A stretch of DNA of 64,000 nucleotides from Candidatus Thalassolituus haligoni (GCF_041222825.1 NZ_CP139482.1:4159501-4223500); one strand, 5' to 3'; positions 1 to 8,989 are shown, numbered from the stretch's first letter. The notes: generated by a model not told the origin, from the sequence alone. Translations and numbers: made by a program.

Positions 1-1177
1 CCCCGAGTGTAATACGATCAAGGTTAATGCCCATTGCGAGCATCACAATAAATGAGAGTCCAAGAGTGACTGGAATAGCAATTCCCACCACGATCCCGGC
101 CCGCAGGCCAACCGCCAGCATTGTAACGGCCATCACCACGAGCACGGCAACCAGAAACTTAACCTGGAAAAGGTTGACCGCACCAATAATGGCTTCTTCC
201 TGATTTGTCAGCAGGTCAAGCTCCATTCCCAGAGGAAGCATTACTCTTTCGTTTTCCCAGAATGCTCTTAACCGTTTACCAAACGCCAGGCCATTCTCTC
301 CACGCCGCATGACCACACCAATCAGTAGAGCGTCCTCTCCGGATGAGCGAATGAGATAGCTGGGAGGATCTTCGTACCCTCTGGATATAGTGGCAATATC
401 ACCCAGTCTGATCAGATGTTCATCAATTCGGACAGGTACCTCTTGCAAAGCCTCCAGGTTCGATAAATCATCGTCCAGGCGGAGGTAGACTTTAGGGCCT
501 GCCGTGGAAATATGGCCCGCAGGCAAGAGTCGGTTATTGGCTTGAATAGCCTCGATAATATCGGTAAGAGACACTCCTAACCCTTGTAACTTCGTCATGT
601 CGAAATCAACAAATACCTGTTCTGATCGCTCACCTAAAATCTCGGCTTTTTCAACTCCCTGAACGCGCTGTACCCTGTCCCGAATCGCCTCGGCATCCCG
701 GATCAATTCTCGCTGCGCGACACCTGATGCCGTCAGCGCAACCAGGGTGAAATACACATCACCGAAGTCCTCATTTACGATAGGCCCGATAACCCCGTCC
801 GGTAACTGGGATGCTTCATCCTGCATGCGACGCCGGACCTGATAAAAGCGATCGGGGACATGCTTGGCGTCGGTGTAATCCTGGAACTCAACCTGCAAGT
901 CGGCCCGCCCCGCCCGCACCGTTGTCTCAATTTTGTACAAATCCTCCACTTCCTGAATGCGTTTTTCCAACCGATCAACCACACTATCTTGTAATTCATC
1001 AGCGGCAGCACCCGGCCACAGAACAGTCACCATCATGACTCTTACCGTGAAATCAGGATCTTCGGCCCGACCCAAAGACGTAAAAGCGTAAAGGCCTGCA
1101 ACCAAGGAAAGCGTAATAAAAAAGAGCGTAACCGAGCTTTCTCGCACAGCGATTCTGGAGAGATTGGGAAAAGCCAT
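1..1177 (-). CDS. RND-family efflux transporter, N-terminal part (runs off the left edge)
   Basis: Only about the first 392 residues of an inner-membrane proton-driven efflux pump of the HAE1/AcrB type are present; the family is normally a little over 1,000 residues. The start ATG (1175-1177) overlaps the stop of the upstream adaptor gene as ATGA, so the two are translationally coupled. The visible part shows a first transmembrane helix after about 15 residues, then porter-domain sequence, and ends in the conserved RND stretch LAMGINLDRITLG in the transmembrane core. The reading frame is open to the window edge. The adaptor and the divergent MarR gene suggest drug, solvent or metabolite export. 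The substrate cannot be told. Confidence 0.93.
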   Translation of the reverse strand, partial: MAFPNLSRIAVRESSVTLFFITLSLVAGLYAFTSLGRAEDPDFTVRVMMVTVLWPGAAADELQDSVVDRLEKRIQEVEDLYKIETTVRAGRADLQVEFQDYTDAKHVPDRFYQVRRRMQDEASQLPDGVIGPIVNEDFGDVYFTLVALTASGVAQRELIRDAEAIRDRVQRVQGVEKAEILGERSEQVFVDFDMTKLQGLGVSLTDIIEAIQANNRLLPAGHISTAGPKVYLRLDDDLSNLEALQEVPVRIDEHLIRLGDIATISRGYEDPPSYLIRSSGEDALLIGVVMRRGENGLAFGKRLRAFWENERVMLPLGMELDLLTNQEEAIIGAVNLFQVKFLVAVLVVMAVTMLAVGLRAGIVVGIAIPVTLGLSFIVMLAMGINLDRITLG

Positions 1178-2241
1178 CACGCCCCCCTGGCATCAAGTGA
1201 TTGCACTGCCATGCCGGGCTTGAGCAGGTGTGTACCGCTAGAAATAACAATCAGCCCCTCTTCCAGAGTTGAACCAGTGACCCAGGCATGATCTTTGTCG
1301 ATACGCTGGATATCAACGTTGAGCGGCACTGCTTCGCCATCCACTATTGTCCAGATAAAGGGGGTCTCACCACGTTCATCCAGGGCAGAAATGGCCATTT
1401 TATAAAGTGGTATTGAATCGTTGCTGACCAGGAACCGTGTTCTGACAAGCTGGCCATACCTTAGGTCTGACAGTGGTTGATCTATCGTGTAGCGTGTTTT
1501 CCAGGTACGGCTTTCCGGGTCGGCCGCCCCGGCCATCTCTCTCCGCGTCAGTGCTATGGCCTCTCCGTCATGCAGTAACCCTCCTTGCTCTGGAGGATAT
1601 GCGCCAGAAGGGTAATCCACCTCAACTTCCCGCTCTCCCGATTTAGCCAGTTTTGCAACTGGCCGCCCCACACTGACCACCTCTCCCGGTTCGATAAACA
1701 CATCCAGTATGATGCCGTCGCTCTCTGCTCTGAGTACCCCATATTCCAACATATTCAAGGCCTGGGACAGCTGGGCCTCAGCAACATCACGACGCGCTTG
1801 CGTCTCTTCCTGGGTCAGTAACGCCCTCTCGTATTCCTGCCGACTGGTATAGCCCTGATCTACCAATTGATAGTCACGCTCCAGATCTTTTTCAGCAAGT
1901 TTCAGCGTTGCTTCTGCTGCCCTCAGGTTGGCACGTGCAGTCACAACAGACTCGCGCAGGTCTCGCAGATCGAGAGTGAACAGCACCTCCCCTTTTTTAA
2001 CAGACTGCCCAGCATCGACCAGCCGCTGATCAACCTTGCCTCCAACCTGAAAAGCCAACTCGACCTCGTGGCGCGCTTTGACTGTCCCGGTCAACTCATG
2101 GCCGGGTTTTGTAGCCTCGACCAGGTTTTCTATTTTTACCCAGCGAGCAGCATCAGAGGCTGCCTCGACCGTGCTCTCGGTAGACTGTGAGCACCCAGAC
2201 AAAACATAAGTGGTTATCAGAATAGTAAAAAAACGATTCAT
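1177..2241 (-). CDS. RND efflux periplasmic adaptor (membrane fusion protein), lipoprotein
   Basis: A 354-residue HlyD/AcrA-type adaptor linking the inner-membrane RND pump to an outer-membrane channel. The N-terminus is a lipoprotein signal with lipobox LSGC, giving a lipidated Cys17. Barrel-sandwich/lipoyl-like halves flank a coiled-coil hairpin at roughly residues 95-165 (rich in Ala, Glu, Arg and Leu), followed by beta-barrel sequence. It is the first gene of the operon and overlaps the pump gene by 4 nt. No outer-membrane channel gene is visible, so it may lie beyond the window or the system may use a shared TolC. The promoter probably overlaps the palindromes at 2357-2391. Confidence 0.92.
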   Translation of the reverse strand: MNRFFTILITTYVLSGCSQSTESTVEAASDAARWVKIENLVEATKPGHELTGTVKARHEVELAFQVGGKVDQRLVDAGQSVKKGEVLFTLDLRDLRESVVTARANLRAAEATLKLAEKDLERDYQLVDQGYTSRQEYERALLTQEETQARRDVAEAQLSQALNMLEYGVLRAESDGIILDVFIEPGEVVSVGRPVAKLAKSGEREVEVDYPSGAYPPEQGGLLHDGEAIALTRREMAGAADPESRTWKTRYTIDQPLSDLRYGQLVRTRFLVSNDSIPLYKMAISALDERGETPFIWTIVDGEAVPLNVDIQRIDKDHAWVTGSTLEEGLIVISSGTHLLKPGMAVQSLDARGA

Positions 2242-2356
2242 TAATATTTCCTCAGCAAGCAGTTTGGGCAGGCGTCACAGCAACCAGGGCTGTCCAGCCT
2301 GGATTACAACTCACTCGAATTCCCTTTTGCAGAGTAAGTTAATCTACAGCAGAAAG

Positions 2357-2391
2357 ATGACAGCATACTGTCATTGTGACTATTATTAGTC
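2357..2391. promoter_or_regulatory. Two adjacent perfect inverted repeats, candidate MarR operator
   Basis: ATGACAG-CATA-CTGTCAT (2357-2374) and GACTA-TTAT-TAGTC (2378-2391) are perfect inverted repeats lying side by side in the divergent region between the efflux operon and the marR-like gene. The second overlaps the predicted -10 of the efflux promoter. MarR proteins are dimers that bind such palindromes. The link to this particular regulator is inferred from position. Confidence 0.6.
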
Positions 2392-2407
2392 TCAAGAACA
2401 ACGTCAA
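2380..2407 (-). promoter_or_regulatory. Predicted sigma-70-type promoter of the efflux operon
   Basis: On the minus strand TTGACG (2407-2402) is followed after 16 nt by TAATAG (2385-2380). The predicted -10 sits inside the second palindrome, so a bound repressor would block RNA polymerase. This was predicted by eye from consensus; no start site is known. Confidence 0.45.
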
Positions 2408-2629
2408 ATTGTATGCCTCCCCAAAAAATCGAGGCTTAAGGCAGAAGTTTTTTATCATGCTAGACCAAGGGATCTCCCACGAAACCATCGCAATTCACCA
2501 ACCGATCAGTATCAGTGCCCATCCTCAAGTAGAATAAGAGCGGTGTACTGGTACAGAGAACCTGGCGCCAGTACTATCCGCGGCGCTCCGAATACAGTGG
2601 CATTACAAAATCGTAAAGGAAATCAACCA

Positions 2630-3088
2630 ATGACCCAGCGCGTGAAGCGTAGTGAAGTACTTACCGATCTTATTCTTGAAATCTTCCGATTTAATGGCAC
2701 ATTGCGCGAAACAGGTGACAACCTGGTACGCGGTTTGGGATTAACAAGCGCTCGGTGGCAAGTGCTTGGCGCAATCACAATGGAAGAACACAACCCTACT
2801 GTTGCCAGCATTGCTCGCCGAATGGGTCTGGCAAGACAGTCAGTACAACGGGTCGTGAACGATCTGGTCAAAGAGGGTCTTTTAATATGCAAAGACAACC
2901 CGGATCACAAAAGAGCAAAACTGATTGTCATGACAGAGGCAGGTAGCGAAAAATACCGGCTGGCGGATGTACGGCAACACCACTGGGTTGAGGCCTTATC
3001 CGACAACCTGACGGCACAAGAGCTGCAACAAGCGCTTGATTTGATTCGACAGTTAGATCAACGCTGCCGCAAAGACCTGAGCAAGTAA
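2630..3088 (+). CDS. MarR-family transcriptional regulator
   Basis: A 152-residue winged-helix regulator, usual length for MarR. The ATG at 2630 is preferred because AAAGGA lies nine bases upstream; a longer frame from 2543 has no such site and would add non-conserved residues. The wHTH is visible at about residues 45-105 (PTVASIARRMGLARQSVQRVVNDL, given here only as its location), then the wing with DHKRAKLIVMTEAG and a C-terminal dimerisation helix. It is divergent from the RND operon, the classical arrangement for a local repressor relieved by a ligand of the pump. Confidence 0.88.
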   Translation: MTQRVKRSEVLTDLILEIFRFNGTLRETGDNLVRGLGLTSARWQVLGAITMEEHNPTVASIARRMGLARQSVQRVVNDLVKEGLLICKDNPDHKRAKLIVMTEAGSEKYRLADVRQHHWVEALSDNLTAQELQQALDLIRQLDQRCRKDLSK

Positions 3089-3232
3089 CCAATCACCATC
3101 TTCAACCTGCAGCGAGCGTCTTGAACTGTATAGCCAGACACCGGCATCCTTGCGCTTTTATCTGTTCCAGGATATTGCCAAGGCATGGAGTAGCAGGAGA
3201 ACGGCGCTGTCCGTATCCTTGCGTTACGAACC

Positions 3233-3252
3233 GCCACAGAGGGCGTCCCTAC
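3233..3252. repeat. Dispersed 20-bp repeat overlapping the radD stop codon
   Basis: GCCACAGAGGGCGTCCCTAC here matches 19 of 20 bases with a copy at 19934-19953. In both places the minus-strand GTAGGG end supplies the TAG stop of the neighbouring gene (radD here, comM there). It looks like a member of a small dispersed repeat family of the genome. Confidence 0.6.
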
Positions 3253-5030
3253 ACTTCGTTTGCCTTGCGGTAATTCCCCTGATAATCAAAGATCCGCTCC
3301 TGCACCTGCCAGTAGTGTTTTTGTTTGCGGGCTATAACAAAGTCCGGTGCCGGTAGCTGGGCCTGCACCTCAAGCACTTCTTCGATCCGGCTGAACTCTT
3401 TCGGGGTCTGACTATTGCCGCAACGCCGACCAAACAATCGGTTAAAGACGTGGCGTTGTGCTGACTTGCTGAAATCGAAGGACTCGCCCAATTCCTCCCC
3501 GTCTTCACCGTGGTAGGTGATCTTCAGCTTGCTATCGGGTTTGTCTCTGTGGCTGCTCAGGGTGATCCCGGCACAGCGGATCACCATGGCATTTTTCAGT
3601 TTCAGGGCGTCCCTGAGCTGATCATCCGGGTCGATAATGGCTTGTTTGCACTGGTGGCAGTTACGGGCGGCGATGTCATTCTCGCTACCGCAGTGGGGGC
3701 ACTCCTTGAAGCGGAAGCGGTAATCACACTGCTGCGGACGCTCGTACTGCGCTCCCGGCCCATCCTCTTCCTCAGGTTCCAGCAACCCCTGACAACGACG
3801 CCCGTAGTGTTCAATCACATGGCCGTGACCATCGGTTTTGCCCCAGAAAATATTGGCAAACCCACAGGCCGGGCAGAACACCTGTACCGGTTCGCTGTCC
3901 GGGTTGGGCTTTTTCTCCCCCACTTCCGGGTGATGCAGGTTGATATGGTTGCCAGCGTAATCAATCACCAGGCAGTCCTGTTTGCCGGTGTCCAGCCGCA
4001 AGCCGCGCCCGACGATCTGTTGGTACAGGCTCACCGACTGGGTTGGGCGCAGAATGGCGATCACGTCCACATGAGGGGCGTCAAAGCCGGTGGTGAGTAC
4101 GGAGACATTCACCAGATACTTCAGCTGCCGCTGCTTGAAGCGCAAGATCAAGGAGTCCCGCTCATTCTGCTCGGTAGCCCCGGTAATCAAGGCAGTTTGC
4201 TGTTCCGGCAGATAGCCGGTGATCTCTTTGGCGTGCTCCACCGTGGCGGCAAAGATCATCACCGCCTGGCGCTCAGCAGCCAGTTCCATCACCTGTTCGA
4301 TAATGGCCCGGGTCACCCGTTGGTGTTTGCCTAACAGCTGATTCACGTCTTTTTCGGCGTATTCACCAAAGCGGTTTTGCGTCAAGGCGGAGAAATCGTA
4401 TTGCGCCACAGCGGCGTCCACCAGTTCCGGGCGGGTGAGGTAGCCGTTGTTAATCATGTACCTTAACGGCAGCTCATAAATGCAGCGCACAAAGGGCTTG
4501 TCCTGCTCACTGCGAACAAAACCCCGGTAGTGATAACGGTAGATCCAGCCCATGCCTAAACGGTAGGGCGTGGCGGTCAGCCCAAGTACCTTGAGAGCGC
4601 GGTTCCGTTGCCGTAGCTGATCGATGATTTTTTGATACTGACTGGTTTCCTCACCACTGACCCGGTGACATTCGTCGATGATCAGCAGGGAATATTCATC
4701 CCCGAACTGATCAAGGTTGGCGGAGACGGACTGCACGCTGGCGAAAGTGACCTGGTGCCGATTCTCCTTGCGTTTTAACCCGGCGGAGAAAATGCCAGCC
4801 GTCACCCCGTAGCTCTGGTATTTGGCGTGGTTCTGCTCAACCAGCTCTTTGACGTGGGCCAGCACCAGAATCTTGCGCCGAGCCAGACGGGCCAGCTCGG
4901 CAATGACCAGACTCTTCCCGGCACCAGTGGGCAACACAATAACCGCCGAATCGTCGGATTTTCGGAAGTGTCTCAGCGTGGCATCAACGGCTTCCTGCTG
5001 GTAGGGGCGGAGCTGAAAAGGGGTTTTCAT
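3249..5030 (-). CDS. radD: RadD-type superfamily 2 DNA helicase/ATPase
   Basis: The 593-residue protein follows the E. coli RadD (YejH) layout from end to end. Walker A LPTGAGKS is at about 33-40, the DECH box at 119-122 and motif [12 protein letters not shown] at about 150-160, followed by the helicase C domain with VGRGLRL. The C-terminal third carries paired Cys motifs (FCPACGF; CPHCGS with CHQC) expected to bind zinc. RadD is an ATPase that assists RecA-mediated recombination and repair of double-strand breaks. The gene stands alone. Its TAG stop lies within the repeat at 3233-3252. Confidence 0.95.
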   Translation of the reverse strand: MKTPFQLRPYQQEAVDATLRHFRKSDDSAVIVLPTGAGKSLVIAELARLARRKILVLAHVKELVEQNHAKYQSYGVTAGIFSAGLKRKENRHQVTFASVQSVSANLDQFGDEYSLLIIDECHRVSGEETSQYQKIIDQLRQRNRALKVLGLTATPYRLGMGWIYRYHYRGFVRSEQDKPFVRCIYELPLRYMINNGYLTRPELVDAAVAQYDFSALTQNRFGEYAEKDVNQLLGKHQRVTRAIIEQVMELAAERQAVMIFAATVEHAKEITGYLPEQQTALITGATEQNERDSLILRFKQRQLKYLVNVSVLTTGFDAPHVDVIAILRPTQSVSLYQQIVGRGLRLDTGKQDCLVIDYAGNHINLHHPEVGEKKPNPDSEPVQVFCPACGFANIFWGKTDGHGHVIEHYGRRCQGLLEPEEEDGPGAQYERPQQCDYRFRFKECPHCGSENDIAARNCHQCKQAIIDPDDQLRDALKLKNAMVIRCAGITLSSHRDKPDSKLKITYHGEDGEELGESFDFSKSAQRHVFNRLFGRRCGNSQTPKEFSRIEEVLEVQAQLPAPDFVIARKQKHYWQVQERIFDYQGNYRKANEV

Positions 5031-5317
5031 ATATAGAGCTTGATCGCTGTCAGTGGATGTCTCTCAAACTTCGGTTTGATAAACAGCTTAATGGATAGCC
5101 GGTAGTTGGAAAACAGCACAATCAGTGGGCTGGGCACTTGGATTGGGGAATATGCCCTGAACAGGGGGGAAGTCGTATTGCCAGCCCGGTCGTCTCTGAC
5201 ATTGCACGCGCACGGATGAAGTGCCTTTCACCCTTCCGCACACCAGATCACATCAGCGCTGATATACCAACAACCCTCTCTATATTCTCCGAGGGCGGCA
5301 CCGATACCTCGCTGTTG

Positions 5318-5374
5318 GTGAAAGTAAACATGGAGTCGCGACTATTTTTGGCATCAATTCGACAGGCTAGTCTT
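5318..5374 (+). promoter_or_regulatory. Conserved activator-site/promoter block, copy 1 (upstream of deaminase)
   Basis: A 32-bp block at 5318-5349 starting GTGAAAGTAAACATGGA is nearly identical to 7104-7135 (two mismatches). An identical CTAGTCTT follows at the same distance in both (here 5367-5374), a weak -10-like element. The block contains the perfect palindrome AGTCGCGACT. Size and position, just upstream of the presumed -35, fit a LysR-type activator site. The rest of the 5031-5417 gap shows nothing recognisable. Confidence 0.7.
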
Positions 5375-5417
5375 TGCCGGGTCACGTTAACCCAATCAAT
5401 TTATACAGGATGCCCCC

Positions 5418-5903
5418 ATGATTACTGATATCGACAAGACTCATCTTGAGCGCACTGTCGTACTGGCAGAAACGGCCTTGAGCAAAGGCAATGAGCCTTT
5501 CGGCTCTGTATTAGTATCGGAAACAGGTGAAGTGCTGTTTGAAGATCACAACCACATCGGCACCGGTGACGATACTCTGCACCCTGAGTTTGCAGTTGCC
5601 CGCTGGGCGGCCAGCAACATGACAGAAAGCGAGCGTGCAACAGCAACCGTGTATACCTCTGGCGAACATTGCCCGATGTGTGCTGCCGCTCATGGCCTGG
5701 TTGGTCTGGGACGGATTGTCTACGCCAGCTCTGCAGAGCAATACGGCAAATGGCTGATCGAAATGGGGGTTCCTACTCCTACGGTAAATCCAATGCCAAT
5801 CAACGCTATCTCTCCATTCATTCCGGTCGAAGGCCCAGTGCCCGAGCTGGCTGAGCGGGTTCGGGGTTTGCTGCAAACGTTGTATACATCACGCGGCCTG
5901 TAA
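5418..5903 (+). CDS. Nucleoside/guanine deaminase-like zinc hydrolase (CDA fold)
   Basis: A 161-residue protein of the cytidine/deoxycytidylate deaminase superfamily. The zinc and catalytic signature is visible: HPEF (the HxE motif, residues about 54-57) and HCPMC (the PCxxC-type motif). The family deaminates amino groups on purines, pyrimidines or related heterocycles. Length and motif spacing are closest to GuaD-like nucleoside deaminases rather than TadA. It stands directly upstream of the LysR gene and shares a 32-bp upstream block with the ABC/nitrile hydratase operon, so it probably belongs to the same catabolic regulon. The substrate is unknown; HPEF instead of the common HAE is a small deviation. 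Confidence 0.85.
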   Translation: MITDIDKTHLERTVVLAETALSKGNEPFGSVLVSETGEVLFEDHNHIGTGDDTLHPEFAVARWAASNMTESERATATVYTSGEHCPMCAAAHGLVGLGRIVYASSAEQYGKWLIEMGVPTPTVNPMPINAISPFIPVEGPVPELAERVRGLLQTLYTSRGL

Positions 5904-5959
5904 TGTCCTTGGTCGTCTGACCAGAGATCGGAAGCCAGAAGCTCCGAGGTATCTCCTTT

Positions 5960-5982
5960 GGCGGGTTGCGCGATGACCCGCC
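5960..5982 (+). terminator. Hairpin downstream of the deaminase gene
   Basis: GGCGGGT and ACCCGCC form a 7-bp stem with a 9-nt loop about 56 nt after the deaminase stop. There is no U-tract, so it may be an attenuating hairpin or part of a Rho-dependent end rather than a true intrinsic terminator. Confidence 0.35.
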
Positions 5983-6133
5983 AGGGAAGCTGGCACAAAC
6001 GGAATGACCATCTACACTCATGCCCACTAAGACAGTATTTTTCTTATAGTCACTTTCATTTCCCAGTCTTTTCCAGGCTTGTGGTCGCGATATTGCTTCG
6101 TCCTCTTGCGATTCTGTTTACCGAGAGCTGAGC

Positions 6134-7072
6134 ATGAACCTTTCTGATATTGACCTTCGACTACTACGAGTATTTCAAGCCGTTGTAGAAACCAAAGGAT
6201 TTCACAGCGCTCAGGAAGAGCTGAACATCAGTACATCCACCATTAGCAACCATATGAACCAATTGGAAGCACGGGTTGGATTCCGCCTCTGCCAGCGTGG
6301 CCGTAGTGGCTTTCGCTTGACGCAAAAAGGTGAAGTTTTTCATCAGACCATGGTGGAGTTTTTCGCCGCCGTAAAAAGTTTTCAAGCCAAAACGCAGCAG
6401 CTGCGCAACAGCCAGAAGGATGCCATTCATCTTGGCATTATCGATAACCTGGCAACGGATGACACCTGCCCATTACACCGGGCATTATCCTGGTTTTACA
6501 GTACCTACCAGCCAGACAAGCCCACCAATTTGACAATCGAAGTGCTTTCGCCCGAAGCCATCGAAAAAGGCTTGATCAACAATAGTCTGGATATTGGCAT
6601 TGGTATCTTTGATCAACACCACAGTGATCTCACTTATGAACCGCTGTATTTCGAGCGGGATGTGCTGGTATGTCGGCCAGATCACCGACTGGCAGGAGTG
6701 AAAGATCGTCGGGAACTTGCCAACACGATTGTTAATGAGAAAAAAGTGGTGCGCCATTTTATGCAGAAGCGCGAATTCGCCTTTATTGCCCAAGATCATG
6801 AGAGTGTGATTGCGACGGTCTGCAATGTGGAAGAATCCGCGATGATGATCCTGCATGGGCCGTTTATTGGCTTCCTTCCCGAGCACTATGCCCGCCCCTG
6901 GCTGGAGGAAGGACGACTGGTTGCGCTGATGCCAGAGCATTTTGTGCATTATTCTCAGGTGTTCATGGCCTACCGAAAAGATAACCTCGAACAAAAATCG
7001 GCGGCTAGAATGCTGGCCGACCGCACTAATAAAGAGCGCTTGATTACAGACTCGCTCTCGATTGAGGCGTAA
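6134..7072 (+). CDS. LysR-type transcriptional regulator of the nitrile/amide cluster
   Basis: A 312-residue LTTR with an N-terminal winged HTH (about residues 6-65, including GFHSAQEELNISTSTISN) and a periplasmic-binding-like effector domain from about 95. It sits between the deaminase and the importer operon on the same strand. The two copies of the conserved block flank its transcription unit on either side, so it is the natural candidate to bind them. On the minus strand at 6046-6060 a degenerate ACTTTCA/ATAGTC arrangement resembles halves of that block and could be an autoregulatory site, but this is weak. The inducer is unknown. Confidence 0.9.
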   Translation: MNLSDIDLRLLRVFQAVVETKGFHSAQEELNISTSTISNHMNQLEARVGFRLCQRGRSGFRLTQKGEVFHQTMVEFFAAVKSFQAKTQQLRNSQKDAIHLGIIDNLATDDTCPLHRALSWFYSTYQPDKPTNLTIEVLSPEAIEKGLINNSLDIGIGIFDQHHSDLTYEPLYFERDVLVCRPDHRLAGVKDRRELANTIVNEKKVVRHFMQKREFAFIAQDHESVIATVCNVEESAMMILHGPFIGFLPEHYARPWLEEGRLVALMPEHFVHYSQVFMAYRKDNLEQKSAARMLADRTNKERLITDSLSIEA

Positions 7073-7103
7073 GTATTTAAATCCCGCCTATACCCTCCAG
7101 TTC

Positions 7104-7160
7104 GTGAAAGTAAACATGGATTCACGACTATTTTTAGACCCTATCCGGTGGACTAGTCTT
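7104..7160 (+). promoter_or_regulatory. Conserved activator-site/promoter block, copy 2 (upstream of ABC/nitrile hydratase operon)
   Basis: The 32-bp block (7104-7135) and the CTAGTCTT element (7153-7160) repeat the arrangement found upstream of the deaminase, with the same 49-base offset between block start and CTAGTCTT. It lies in the 136-bp gap between the LysR gene and the substrate-binding protein gene and is the likely control region for the whole downstream operon. Confidence 0.7.
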
Positions 7161-7208
7161 AATTGGTAACTTCAACCCGATTCATACTTAGTAAACCGGA
7201 GAAATATT

Positions 7209-8198
7209 ATGGTTATTCGAAGCACTATTACCGCGCTGGCCACTGCCATTGCATTAAGCACCGCGTTACCAGCCAACGCAGAGTCGAACCTGACTCCCGT
7301 AACGGTCGGACATTTGGTGGCTCTGGATATGGCTCCGTTGTTTGTCGGTGTTGAGAGTGGTTGTTTTGAGCAGCAAGGTCTGGCGGTCGATACCCGTTTT
7401 TTTGCCAACCCTGGCGATAACAATGCCGCGCTGGCTGGTGGCTCTCTGGATTTCAATATCAACCCTTTCACGTTGCCATTCTTTGCCGCCAGCAGTGGTG
7501 TACCGATCCGAGTGGTGGCTGCCGCTGGCGGTTGGGGTGTGATGGAAGTCATCGCCCAGAGCGGGCTTGATCTGAACTCAATGGAAGATCTGAAAAAACA
7601 TGTGGATTCCGGTGGCAAGAAACTGAAAATTGCCGTGCTGCAGGGCGATACCCTGGAGCTGATCATGATTACCGAGCTACAACGTGTCGGCTTGTCGGCC
7701 GACGACGTCGAGTTCATTTACTTCGATGACCTGCTAGCCATGGTGCAAGCCTTCCGCAGCGGCGTCGATATTCTCAGTCACATCAAACCATACACCTCCG
7801 AGATGATCGAAAAGGGCACTGCGACCCGCCTGACTGACAACGCCACCGCCTGGGCTGAGAGAGCTCCGAATACTGTAGTCAGCGTGCTGCAATCGACCCT
7901 GGATGAAAAACCTGAAGTCGTGGAAGCCTTGCTCAAAGGAATGATCTGCGCAGCCGATATCATCAACACCGACGTCGACAAAGCCATGTCTCTACTGCAG
8001 GGCGGCAATTACTATCGCGTGCCAGATGCAGTACTGAAAACAGCCTTTAACAGCGCGCCGTCACCTATTTCGTTCTCGCCGGATGTTGAGTCCATACAGT
8101 ACGTTGTCGATGAAATGTCCAAGCTGGGTTATATCGACGGCAAGATTGCCGCAACCGATATTTTCCGCACAGGCATGATTGAATCTCTGGAGCAGTGA
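7209..8198 (+). CDS. ABC transporter periplasmic substrate-binding protein (NMT1/SsuA type)
   Basis: A 329-residue exported protein. A signal peptide ends around PANA-ES (residues 23-26), and the mature part begins with the family-typical strand VTVGHLVALDMAPLFVGVE, which defines the NMT1/THI5-like and SsuA/TauA/NrtA fold. Such proteins capture small organic nitrogen or sulfur compounds, nitrate, or pyrimidine and thiamine precursors. CCGGAGAAA is placed properly before the ATG. The gene overlaps or abuts the permease gene, so it opens the importer operon that continues into nitrile hydratase. The ligand may be a nitrile, amide or heterocycle and cannot be assigned by sequence. Confidence 0.88.
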   Translation: MVIRSTITALATAIALSTALPANAESNLTPVTVGHLVALDMAPLFVGVESGCFEQQGLAVDTRFFANPGDNNAALAGGSLDFNINPFTLPFFAASSGVPIRVVAAAGGWGVMEVIAQSGLDLNSMEDLKKHVDSGGKKLKIAVLQGDTLELIMITELQRVGLSADDVEFIYFDDLLAMVQAFRSGVDILSHIKPYTSEMIEKGTATRLTDNATAWAERAPNTVVSVLQSTLDEKPEVVEALLKGMICAADIINTDVDKAMSLLQGGNYYRVPDAVLKTAFNSAPSPISFSPDVESIQYVVDEMSKLGYIDGKIAATDIFRTGMIESLEQ

Positions 8199-8200
8199 GC

Positions 8201-8989
8201 ATGAAGTCCATTGCCTGGGAACGAGTGGCCCCTTGGGGGGTTGGCACTCTGTTTTTCTGCCTGATCATTGTGCTCTGGGAAGTGGCTGGCCATAACGAAC
8301 TCACGTTCACCACCGTTATGCCGCCCCCCAGCGAGTTTCTCTCAATGGTTGTGGAAAGTGGTTTCCGGATTGGCCTGGGTTCCCAGGCTGCCTCTCTGGA
8401 TGAAGCGATTCTGGCTACCTTCGGGCGTGTGTTTGCGGGTATGGCGCTGGCGTTTGTCGCGGCACTGATTACCGGCATGCTGATTGGCCTGTCTCGCTTC
8501 GTTACCTGGTGCATCTCACCGCTGCTGTATGTGCTGGCACCGATTGCACCGATCGCCTGGATCCCTTTGGCTATTGTCGTCTTTGGGATCAACAACGGCA
8601 CCGCGGTATTCATCGTCTTTATGGGGGTCTATTTCATCCTCACCATTGGCACGCTGGCAGAGATTCGCCGGGTGCCGGAAGAATACATCACCGTGTCTGG
8701 CAACCTTGGAGCCAGCAAGTGGCAGCGCTGGGTCTGGGTTGTTTTTCCCGCCATTCTACCGGGGGTATTTACCTTACTGCGCACCAACTTTATTGCCGCC
8801 TGGATGGCAGTCCTGGTTGCAGAGATGGTTGGCATGCGAGATGGCCTCGGGGCAATCATCATGATGGGACGTAACCTGTTCAACAACGAACTGATCATGT
8901 TCGGCATGTTGATTATCGGCGTATCCGGATTTCTGGTTGACCGCATTCTGGCCTTTATTGGCAAGCGTATCTTGTGGTGGAGAGTGTAA
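8201..8989 (+). CDS. ABC transporter permease (SsuC/TauC-like)
   Basis: A 262-residue BPD_transp_1 permease with about six transmembrane helices. The EAA loop is visible as EEYITVSGNLGASKWQRWVWVVFP, reported here by its position at about residues 160-185. The ATG at 8201 has GGAG eight bases upstream; an in-frame GTG at 8195 would overlap the preceding stop and is less likely. It forms the membrane channel with the binding protein upstream and the ATPase downstream, which starts at the permease stop (TAATG overlap). It probably works as a homodimer. Confidence 0.9.
   Translation: MKSIAWERVAPWGVGTLFFCLIIVLWEVAGHNELTFTTVMPPPSEFLSMVVESGFRIGLGSQAASLDEAILATFGRVFAGMALAFVAALITGMLIGLSRFVTWCISPLLYVLAPIAPIAWIPLAIVVFGINNGTAVFIVFMGVYFILTIGTLAEIRRVPEEYITVSGNLGASKWQRWVWVVFPAILPGVFTLLRTNFIAAWMAVLVAEMVGMRDGLGAIIMMGRNLFNNELIMFGMLIIGVSGFLVDRILAFIGKRILWWRV

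Noticed and set aside
5138..5428. A 96-codon frame ahead of the deaminase
   Set aside because: It runs through the conserved regulatory block and into the deaminase start; no ribosome site or family.
5960..5982. Strong intrinsic terminator after the deaminase
   Set aside because: The hairpin is good but no U-tract follows, so it was recorded only with low confidence.
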